Below, piece by piece: positions 9,241-17,700 of a stretch of 64,000 nucleotides of DNA. Within the stretch, counting starts at the first letter, position 1, and the number at the start of each line of letters is the position of its first letter. The notes under the pieces are model-generated. The model had not been told where the DNA came from. It made no database searches and saw only the letters and a list, made by a program, of their open reading frames with translations. A program made the translations under genes and the position numbers. Source of the stretch: G963677445 sp963678275 (GTDB lineage: Bacteria; Bacteroidota; Ignavibacteria; Ignavibacteriales; Melioribacteraceae); assembly GCA_963678275.1 (NCBI GenBank), contig OY782765.1:3162001-3226000 (forward strand). Direction: 5' to 3'.

Positions 9241-9939
9241 CTAAAAATAAATCCCGACGCCAATCCTGATTGAGCGGAGTTCATATCCCCAGTCAGTATA
9301 ATTGTTCCGGCTTGTCTTGCCCCCGCCGCTGGAACCGCTGTTTCCGGTTTCTTCCCATCCCTTGTAAATTTGAGCCTGGTATTCAGAAAAAACCGCGATG
9401 TTTTTATATAACGCCGCTTCGATACCCAAAGATAAAGTTATACCGGTTTTCCACATTGTAGAAGTCCATCTGTTGTAGCCGGAACCGTCAAGAATGCTTT
9501 CCGGAGTATAATGATATGAGGAGCCATCCGACAGGCGGAAATCATAATTAACGAAACCGCCACAGCCTACAAATAAATCAACAGGATCATGTAGCTTTAT
9601 CTGATAAAGATATTCGACCTTTAATTCGAAATAATCATCAGAATGAATATAATTGCTTTTCATATAACTTATTAGTGTATCCGCATCTTCATCCCAATAC
9701 TCTGATTTTTCCGAATCTTTATTATTATAAGAACCCGAAAAATCAGCGGTAATCCTTAAAGCCGACGCCTCAGAAAAATGATATTTATATGCCACCACAA
9801 TATCATTTAAGATATAAAACTGGATAGCATGTTTATATTCCGTTTTTGAAGAATCTGATTCTGCGACAGATTGTGAAAAACAGATATATGGAAGAAAAAA
9901 TATTTGCGCTACAAATAATATTCTGAATACATCTTTCAT
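9241..9939 (-). CDS. Outer-membrane beta-barrel protein
   Basis: The 232-residue protein has a signal peptide (about 1-22, IFFLPYICFSQS). It then shows alternating amphipathic strands and ends in Phe (RIGVGIYF), the usual C-terminal signature of outer-membrane barrels. It has a Gly/Ser-rich loop near residue 205 (GNSGSSGGGK). ATG at 9939 is preferred to TTG at 9951 because GAGGG precedes it by about 6 nt. It is likely a small porin-like or structural barrel; the ligand is unknown. It precedes the secreted protein gene at 8509-9210. Confidence 0.65.
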   Translation of the reverse strand: MKDVFRILFVAQIFFLPYICFSQSVAESDSSKTEYKHAIQFYILNDIVVAYKYHFSEASALRITADFSGSYNNKDSEKSEYWDEDADTLISYMKSNYIHSDDYFELKVEYLYQIKLHDPVDLFVGCGGFVNYDFRLSDGSSYHYTPESILDGSGYNRWTSTMWKTGITLSLGIEAALYKNIAVFSEYQAQIYKGWEETGNSGSSGGGKTSRNNYTDWGYELRSIRIGVGIYF

Positions 9940-9972
9940 TATTACCCTCAAATTTGTTGTAAAACAATTTAT

Positions 9973-10209
9973 TTAAGCAGGCTCTAATATATACGGAATT
10001 TCCACAAAATTCATCCCGGCAGAAAAATCTTTTGTATTACGTGTAACCAGAATAAGATTGTTCTCCTTCGCGAAAACAGCCTGAAACGCGTCCGGCAATT
10101 TACCCCGGTATTTTTTCCTCATTTCGGCGGCAATATCCGCGATTCTTTTATCAATAATAAGAGTGGGAAATGTTTCCGGCAATTCTGTCACCATATATTT
10201 CTTTTTCAT
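9973..10209 (-). CDS. Internally deleted VapC-like PIN toxin
   Basis: The 78-residue protein starts like a VapC (MKKKYMV) but passes directly into the C-terminal half of a PIN domain: IADIAAEMRKKYRGKLPDA, then TRNTKDF at residues 56-62. The first catalytic Asp region (normally MxxYLxDTNxx) and about 50-60 following residues are absent, while Asp40 and Asp61 remain. PIN RNases are usually 125-140 residues. It is therefore probably inactive. It lies 3 bp after the antitoxin stop codon, in the usual vapBC order. Confidence 0.65.
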   Translation of the reverse strand: MKKKYMVTELPETFPTLIIDKRIADIAAEMRKKYRGKLPDAFQAVFAKENNLILVTRNTKDFSAGMNFVEIPYILEPA

Positions 10210-10212
10210 CTG

Positions 10213-10443
10213 TTATTCCCACTCATCTCTTAGTTTATCAACATATTGCTGAGCGTCAACTCCCCGTCCCTTCCACATACCGGAAGTTTCCATAATGGGA
10301 TCTTTTTTTTGTTTTTCCATATTTTCTTTATATACCCTGATTGCTTCTCTTATCGTTTCCGCGGTAGAACGGTTCGATTTTTTACTGTAACTGTCAAGCC
10401 AGGTTTTCATTTCCGTTGGAAGTGTAACAATTGCGCGTGTCAT
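10213..10443 (-). CDS. CopG-type ribbon-helix-helix antitoxin (VapB-like)
   Basis: The 76-residue protein has the pattern RAIVTLPTEMKTWLDSYSKK, then SNRSTAETIREAIRVY, a classic ribbon-helix-helix. The acidic, Trp-containing C-terminal tail (MWKGRGVDAQQYVDKLRDEWE) would wrap the PIN toxin. ATG at 10443 is chosen because AAAGGAGAAGG lies just upstream; a GTG ten codons earlier encodes this Shine-Dalgarno sequence. It is the first gene of a two-gene operon with the deleted VapC at 9973-10209 and probably autoregulates. Confidence 0.75.
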   Translation of the reverse strand: MTRAIVTLPTEMKTWLDSYSKKSNRSTAETIREAIRVYKENMEKQKKDPIMETSGMWKGRGVDAQQYVDKLRDEWE

Positions 10444-11175
10444 TAACCTTCTCCTTTTTAACAAAGATATCACCTTTACGATATATAATCAACTCATTCT
10501 TTTCTGCATTATTTCAGGCGCCTGTTTTAACAAAAGTACTATACACTATGAGCGCAAAAATTGCCGCAATGATTTTTCACCTAAGATTTCGCCCGGAATA
10601 TTTCACATAACCTTATGGCAGAATTATATTACCGGGGGAATATAGAATAAGCATAAACCGGCAAGCCAGAAATGGAAAACCAGTTAATTGTTAATGGATA
10701 CTCAAAAGATGACTCAGCTTCATTATTTTCTTAAAATGCCTGGCCATTATTCAAATCCTGATAATCCTGTTTTTTCAGCGCAAATTCGCGGAAAATAATG
10801 CCCCGGTTTAAAAGGTTAAAGAATAAGGTCCTTTGTTTTTTAAGAGAGAAACTTACGCATCAAAAAAATCATCGTTTAATGAAAAATTTTTGAGCTTATG
10901 AAATATTTTTCAATTGTCTTTTCAATTGTCTTTTCAATTGTCTTTTCAATTGTTAATTGTACATTATTAATTATTAATTGAAATTTCCTGCCATTTTGCG
11001 CAGAATTAAACTCCTTACGGACTATTCCTCCGGATTTCAAATCAAAAGAAAGAAATAATCCCGCTGCCCCGGAGCGCCCCTTCCTCCGGGCATACTTTTT
11101 ACTTATACCGGCTCAGCCCGGTATTCATCTCTCGTAGCGAAAATTATACGGCTGAAACAATTTTATTCTAATCTG
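10444..11175. repeat. Gene-free spacer with a 12-bp minisatellite
   Basis: About 730 bp with no gene. At 10907-10954 the unit TTTTCAATTGTC is repeated four times head to tail, with a T instead of the final C in the last copy. The rest is AT-rich debris with remnants shared with the 42.5-43.5 kb spacer. Confidence 0.7.
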
Positions 11176-11808
11176 TTAAAACGCGTAACCGATTGAAAAT
11201 TCTCCAAGAAAAGCGTCAATAAAATCATATTCATTAGTAAAAGTATCAATAGCCGATTCAATTGAGGCGTTTGATTTACTCGTTTTCCTGTCATCAAATG
11301 AATAACCATAACCAAGTGTGAAATTGATATTAAAACCACTATCCCATACCCACCTTTTACCTGCGTTTAACCCGATAGTAAATTCAGAAATGGTAAAATC
11401 AAACTTCTCCGCGCCTGAGATTCCATCACCTGAATATTCTCTGTAGCGGGCAAAAGCGCCAAGATAATATGAACCCAATTTTTTATTCAGGTGATATCGG
11501 TAGTTCATAATTGCCGCTTTGCCATCCACATTAATATTCGCGTCGGAATATGTATTCGGCACAGATTCATAATCCAGCCGGAAAACAATACCATGCGTTT
11601 GGTTTATCATATATTCATAGTTTGCTGAAAAGATGCCAAATGCCATACCGAGAGGACACATATTTATTGCCTGGTTAAATCCTTTTTCGGGCGCATTTTC
11701 CTGAACTGCCACCTTTTCCTGCGCGACAAGAGTGCCGGCAAAAAAAACAAAGGATAATATTAGGGCAAATTGTATTATTTTTTTCCTGAATGCTGATGCG
11801 GTTTTCAT
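11176..11808 (-). CDS. Outer-membrane beta-barrel protein (DUF3575-like)
   Basis: The 210-residue protein has a signal peptide (about 1-28, LILSFVFFAGTLVAQE), then amphipathic strands and a C-terminal aromatic residue (FSIGYAF). The layout resembles DUF3575-type small barrels, whose function is unknown. ATG at 11808 is used because AAAGGAA lies 6-7 nt upstream; the ATG nine codons earlier lacks a site. It is a single gene. Confidence 0.65.
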   Translation of the reverse strand: MKTASAFRKKIIQFALILSFVFFAGTLVAQEKVAVQENAPEKGFNQAINMCPLGMAFGIFSANYEYMINQTHGIVFRLDYESVPNTYSDANINVDGKAAIMNYRYHLNKKLGSYYLGAFARYREYSGDGISGAEKFDFTISEFTIGLNAGKRWVWDSGFNINFTLGYGYSFDDRKTSKSNASIESAIDTFTNEYDFIDAFLGEFSIGYAF

Positions 11809-12514
11809 GATTTTTTCCTTTCCGGGTATTAACATGACTGTTAGTTAAATCAGGTTGTAACCTTAAAATTATTTTGTATTAGAAAATTTTCTCCCAAATA
11901 TGGGTAGGACAAAAGTCTGCCGAGTATAAGACTTGAAGTCCATTTTTGCCTAACAGGTAAAACAGACAAATAAGTTCACAATAATATTTAATTTGTTTGC
12001 GATCCTGCTCAAAGCGAATATAAAGGTTTGGCAATATATCCCAATTTTTCAATCTTGTAGCAATAATTGAATTAGCTGATCATATTATGAGGGAGGGGGA
12101 AATCTGGTTTCAAGTTTTTTTGATTAAATAAAATTACTTTTTACAGGGCCCATCACATCACATATATTTAGTTGCAACTAATTTGTCATTTTCTTCCATT
12201 AATTGGCAGAATTAAAACAGTAAGAATTTTTCGTTAACCTCTCTCAATATCGTTTTTATCTTTTAAAGCGACCTCAAAAAAATAAGCGTTAAAAAAATCA
12301 AATGAACGGAGCGTTAAAAAAGGAAAGCTGTTTGAGGCACATGTCTTTTTATGTGCCGAGTTCTTTCATTTTAGCGGAGTGAATTGATTTTTAGCTTATT
12401 TTTTTGCAGTCTTGACTTTTTTTGCCTGCTCGTCGCAGGAGAGTTACTTTTGGTGTCTCCAGAGGAGTCCTATGGACAAGACAAAAAGTAAGGGCATATT
12501 TGATAACTTAAGTT
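11809..12514. other. Gene-free spacer before the insertion sequence
   Basis: No supportable gene is present. Near 12325-12360 there is an imperfect stem (GGCACATGTCTTTTTATGTGCC). At 12420-12480 there is a segment with GCCTGCTCGTCGCAGG. No recognisable promoter or att site was found. Confidence 0.45.
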
Positions 12515-14003
12515 CTCCCCGAATTTTATACACTACACTCCAATAGTTTGAGAATCTGCTCCTGTTCATTGGAAAGGGTTACAATTTTTGACCATTCAAA
12601 TTTATCCTTTTCCGATTTCAGTTCCACCTTATATGCCGACTGAAGTTTCTCTAAAGCATATACTGCTGAGAGTCCTTTCTTTCCAACCTTATATTGTATA
12701 TACGACAGAATTGCATAAGCTAAATAACATATTTTTACATGCGCTTTGATTCGATGGATTAAATATTTTCTTACCGGATGCAAATTTATGGGTCCTTTTA
12801 GCTCTTTATAGGCTTTCTCAACTATATCCTTTTCGAAATATGTCCTGATAACATCTGACACCTCAAATTGCGTCGTATGAAATATTAGCGAGTATCCCAT
12901 ATACTTGGCTTGTTTAGGATCATATTTGTCAGCTTTTCTCATTGCGCGCTCTCTTTTTGCTGACTCCATTTCAGGGTTATATATTGCTATGAGTTTTCCT
13001 GATAGATATTCAAACTCCTTTGCAAAGACTACTGTATTTTTTAATTCAATTCTGTATGCTGGTTGATAGATTTCTTCCCTCTCTATTTGGTCAAGGTACT
13101 TATGTTTTATCGTTTGATTCATCCGCAGTCCTGTTATTACTGCCTGTTTCAGGGTAAGCAGGTCTTTCAAAAGCGTTTTTGATATCATCCCTCTGTCAAG
13201 TATGATTGTCTTTACATCTTTCAGCCTGATATCGGATAATAAATCAGAGAATATCTTTGTATTTCCTATATTACCTTCATATAGTTTATGCAATATTGGG
13301 AAACCTTCCTTTTTTGTGACTGCAAGCGCGATCTGTACCAATTTGTCATATTTCCCGTCTTTTCCCCTTCTGGATTTCCACTCTGCCTGTGATCCGTTGA
13401 AGTAAGTGTCTGTAACATCGAGAACCAATGCCTGGTCATCATCATTTTCCGAGGGTAGCTGCTTGAATAGTTGATCTTCTATTTCTCCAAAATCCAGGTC
13501 TTCAAGGAAATCGAGAGTCTCGTAGAGCTGTTTATCAACGATTTTATCAAGATTTAGCAATTCTTTAAGGGTTGTTTGCTCTATATGTTCGGGGAGTTTA
13601 TAAAGGGAGTTTCTGGTAATTAGTTGAGTGTAAACAAGCAGTAGTATTCTATTGGCATGTTTACCCAATATGCCGGTAAGCGAGAGTTTTTCTGCAATCT
13701 CATGAAGGATCTTATAATCAAGATGTCTTTTAACGGAAACCACCTCGACATCTTGAGATGATATCTTTTTAACAGGTTGTCCATCGACTTCTTTGCCGAT
13801 ATATCTGATTACTTTTTGTTTAACCTTGCCGTCTTCTCGATAGTTTTTAACCTCCGCAAGGTAGACTCCACTCTTTTTCTTAATTCTTCTTGTAAAGCTC
13901 ATATTTCACCTGTGGTGTATAAATTATACACTACAATATAAAACTTATCCCCGTAAGTTGCAAGTATTATTATACTTACAGGTAGTGTATAAATTCTTAG
14001 GAA
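12515..14003 (-). mobile_element. IS1634-like insertion sequence
   Basis: The element holds one transposase gene and imperfect terminal inverted repeats of about 22 bp. The left end reads CTCCCCGAATTTTATACACT and the right end, read inward on the other strand, TTCCTAAGAATTTATACACT; both continue AC. AAGTT flanks it on both sides (12510-12514 and 14004-14008), a plausible 5-bp target duplication. The end positions were chosen by eye to fit this duplication and could be off by a few bases. No second copy occurs in the window. Confidence 0.65.
12526..13902 (-). CDS. IS1634-family (IS4-type DDE) transposase
   Basis: The 458-residue protein has an N-terminal segment FTRRIKKKSGVYLAEVKNYR typical of IS1634/IS1549 transposases. 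An RNase H-like core follows, with likely catalytic acids Asp162 in ALVLDVTDTYF, Asp236 in TIILDRGMIS and Glu362 in VEKAYKELKG, and a C-terminal helical region (LAYAILSYIQYKVG). It has full length for the family and no frameshift. The start codon is close to the right inverted repeat. It is presumably active, as nothing essential is missing. Confidence 0.85.
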   Translation of the reverse strand: MSFTRRIKKKSGVYLAEVKNYREDGKVKQKVIRYIGKEVDGQPVKKISSQDVEVVSVKRHLDYKILHEIAEKLSLTGILGKHANRILLLVYTQLITRNSLYKLPEHIEQTTLKELLNLDKIVDKQLYETLDFLEDLDFGEIEDQLFKQLPSENDDDQALVLDVTDTYFNGSQAEWKSRRGKDGKYDKLVQIALAVTKKEGFPILHKLYEGNIGNTKIFSDLLSDIRLKDVKTIILDRGMISKTLLKDLLTLKQAVITGLRMNQTIKHKYLDQIEREEIYQPAYRIELKNTVVFAKEFEYLSGKLIAIYNPEMESAKRERAMRKADKYDPKQAKYMGYSLIFHTTQFEVSDVIRTYFEKDIVEKAYKELKGPINLHPVRKYLIHRIKAHVKICYLAYAILSYIQYKVGKKGLSAVYALEKLQSAYKVELKSEKDKFEWSKIVTLSNEQEQILKLLECSV

Positions 14004-14086
14004 AAGTTAGGTGATAAAATATATTTGGTAAGATTTATGACAATTCCCATTGGTTCCCGATTTACCAGCTGAGGTAAATTTCAAAT

Positions 14087-14646
14087 TCAGAACTCCTTAC
14101 TCCTCGCAAATGAAATCGCGGAAATTTTTGGAAAATATCATATAAAATTGTTATCCGGTTATTACTTGACAAAGTCTTTTCTTAGCCATACATGATGTAT
14201 TAGAAAATTGAAATTCTATCGCTCCGGGTTTATCGGGGATGTCTTAAGGTGTTTGATTATCCGGGGTGGTTTGTGAATCCTCTACAAGGATTTTGTCTCC
14301 TGGTATTTACAATTTTCTACCCCATTGGGACGTTCCGCACTAATTGTTGCCTATACAAGGCAAATCAGATAAAAAGAACCTTGTAGAGGTTCCCAGTCAT
14401 GCGATAGTCCCCCTGGGGTAGAATAGACCCCCTGGAAAACATCTCTGTAGGAGATGCATAAAATGGCGTTCAAATTAAATCATTTTTGAAAATAATACAA
14501 TGTCAATGTATTGGTTCAGTACACTATTCGATAAGATAAGGAAAGACCTGCCTAAGTTGTTTCCTTATCGAATTATCCCGCGATTTTATTTTGCTAATGT
14601 ATCCATGTAAGTTATTGTTTTTTATAACCGGGATCAGGAGTTCTGA
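14087..14646. repeat. Terminal-inverted-repeat element, long form, copy 1 (560 bp)
   Basis: It begins TCAGAACTCCTTACTCC and ends GGATCAGGAGTTCTGA. Inner arms around GCAAATGAAATCGCGG and CCGCGATTTTATTTTGC add to the terminal inverted repeat. The core holds complementary arms 14279-14289 with 14379-14389 (11 bp) and 14315-14323 with 14415-14423 (9 bp); both pairs are offset by exactly 100 nt and they interleave. A small hairpin at 14440-14456 (CATCTC-TGTAG-GAGATG) follows. There is no open frame. It is nearly identical to 41749-42314 and related to 20777-21098. Confidence 0.8.
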
Positions 14647-14695
14647 ATCTTTGAAAGTTTTTCAGCAATGAATTGAACAAAAGAATTAATTCACA

Positions 14696-14723
14696 CAAAA
14701 AAGCCCCGGAAAACCGGGGCTTT
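14696..14723 (-). terminator. Intrinsic terminator of the large T9SS surface protein gene
   Basis: A perfect 10-bp stem AAAGCCCCGG / CCGGGGCTTT with a 4-nt loop lies 28 bp past the stop codon of the minus-strand gene at 14751. Read on the minus strand it ends in a run of six T. Confidence 0.85.
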
Positions 14724-14750
14724 AATTTTGTTAAAAATGTTTATATCTAA

Positions 14751-17700
14751 TTATTTGAGCAAAATCATCTTATTAGTCTGCACAAAATCACCCGCTTCAA
14801 TGCGGAAGAAATAAATTCCGGACGCTGCAGGTATTCCGTTTGACGTAACTCCATTCCACCTTGCGGTATGAATGCCGGCATTAAATTCTCCACTCAGCAG
14901 GGTAGCGACTTCCCTTCCAAGCACATCATATATTTTTAATGTTACAATCTGTTTAACCGGAAGAGCAAATTTAATGGTTGTCTCAGGATTAAAAGGATTG
15001 GGATAATTGTTATAAAGAGCGAATTCATCAGGAATAATCTCATCTTCCGAAACATTTGTCGGATCAAAGACAATTGTCGGGCCGGTTTGTTCATCCCCGC
15101 CGTCAATAGTATAAGAGGTTGTTATGGTTTCACCCCAGGGAATTTCCCCCTCAAAGCTCATCACCATATTGCCAAGCTCAAGATTTGCCTCAAGATAAAA
15201 TGGGGAGGCAAATGTAAATTTCGCTACTCCGGGTGATATTTCCTGCGCCGAAACAAAATTGCCGTTCGCCAAAAGCTGCGATGAAAATGAAGCGTAATTG
15301 ATCTTATCCGGATTATAATTCATGGTTACCGTTACATTCCTGAATTCATCATCGGCAAGACTTTTAGCGAGGAAGGGCATTACGTGAATAGGAATAATTA
15401 TCTCGCCCAATCTGAAGCCAAGGTTTCCGCCTGTGATTGTTCCCCCCGGCTGGGTCGGGCCAGGAATTACAGGCCATGTACCGTTGAAAATATAGGATAA
15501 TATATCGGAAACATCATCGTTATCAACTTCATCATCTTCATTTACATCCGCGTTGGCCAGACCATCCCCCGTTAAGGTATATGTTCCGCCATAGGTCAGG
15601 TGATGAATCACAGCGTAAAGGTCTGAGATATCTATTTCACCATCGAGGTTTGCGTCCCCTTTGCCTCCATTTGCGGTGCCGGAGGTTGTGAAGGTGATAA
15701 TACCAAGATCGGAATGATCAAGCGCAATATCAAAATCTGCCAGAAAACCGGTGGCATAAACAGCGCTTAATCCTGCGCCGGTAAGGCTCTCTTTCACTTT
15801 AAAGGAGAGGGTAAACAGTGTTCCTTCAGTAGTAACCGGATCATTTCCGCTCGCTTTAAATTTGAAGTACCCATCATCAGCTTCGAGAAGGTGGATATTC
15901 CATCCCGAAAGCAGCTCTGACGGATTGCCTTCAATAAATTCAAGCTCATTGGAATTGTAAGTTATCGAGACAATAAACTGGCTGTAGCTGATATCTCCAT
16001 CAGGCACAATCTTAAAATTCAGCGCGGTAACTCCGCCTATCGGAACGGTTTTATCATCGATCAGTATCGCTGCTTCACCTGTGGAAGGAACCAGTCCGCT
16101 CATTGTTCTGGCCAATCCTGTCTGGGTGGCCACCCAAAGTTCATCACCGTCAAATGAAAAACCTTCAACGATTGTGGTCTGACCTGTCTGTGAAACTGAA
16201 GCATACTGAGAAAAATTCTCACCGTCATAAACATAAAGACCTTTGCTGTAATTGCCTATGAAAAGCTGGCCATCCTGGTAAAGCAGATTATCCACAGGAT
16301 AAGTGCTGATATATGGAGTAAGGTTTGTCCACGAATCATTTGTTTTATCATATTCGGCAAGTCCGGCATTGTAAAACCCGACCCAGACCTTATCGCCGTC
16401 AGCTTCAACCGAGTTAATAATATTATCGTTAATATTTGAATTTGTTGTGTTATAGATGGTCCATGAAGCGCCCATATCTGCTGAGACACAAAGTCCGTAA
16501 ACGGTGCCAACCCAAATATCGCCGTCACCATCCACAGCAACCGATGACAGGGTGTTGCTTGGAAGATTGCTGTTTGAGACGCTGTAATTGGTAAATTCTT
16601 TTGTCGCTAAATTAAAGAGAGAAAATCCCTGGTCATGAGCGATAAGAAGATAATAATTATTACCCGACTGGTATGATGTTAAGTCTTTAATGGTTGTTCC
16701 GGTGAAATTTGAGTTGCCTGTATTATAAACAACTATTTCATCTGTAGCCTGAATATGATAAGCGAGTCCGCCCCCTTCTGTTCCAACCGCGGCGTCATTC
16801 AGGTACCCGTCAAAAGTGATAACTTCAGCGCATGTGGTCGCGTCGACAGGAATATTTGAATTCTGACTGTTATAATTCTGCCACTCATCTTCCGACGGTA
16901 TATAAACGTCAACACCATTATTAAAGGTGGCGCAGACAACAAATCCATCACCGGTCGCCACATCTGTAACATAATTGGTTGATATCTGTGAGTTGGTAAC
17001 ATTATATGTATAGAACTGAAGAATATTGCCCGGCAGCGGATCATCTGTCCATGATACCGAAGCGGTAGTTTCAAGGCATGTAACCACCGGACGGTTGGTA
17101 ACAAGTGTCTGCCTGTCAGGTCGTTTATATCTCGATCCTCCCGGAATAACGGCGTCATAGGTTATCGCGGTTACTGAAGCTGATTCATCCCCGCCGGGAG
17201 AGAGTGTAAAAACAAAAGCGCCGCTTGCGTCGGTCGTTCCGAAATCTTCCGAGAGTGTTCCGCTCGTGGTTTCTATTTCTACAAATACTCCTTCCAGAGG
17301 ACTGCCATCCGAATCACGCGCTATCACCCTGAATTCGGCGTCAACGCCTGTCTGCAAAAGCTGGCCTGCCGGAGCGATCTCAAAATGGACCAGCTTTTCC
17401 GGATTTTTATTTAACGCGTCGGCAATAATTTCGATAGCGCGGTTTTTAATCGAATTATTATTGCTGATATTTTCAGCGATAAATCCGTCGGAATAATGCC
17501 ACAAAGCAGCCTGAACAGCCGCGGCTTCCCATTGTTTTTTGGAAAGCTGTCCGTTTGTCCCGGTGAAGGGAACATTCGGGTAATAATTATTTACGATATA
17601 TTTAATGGGGCCCGAGATAATTTTGTCAAAATTATAGGGAGCGTGAAACTGGAGATTATGAGAGATATCCACGCAATAAAATTCTGTCGAGTGGCCATTC

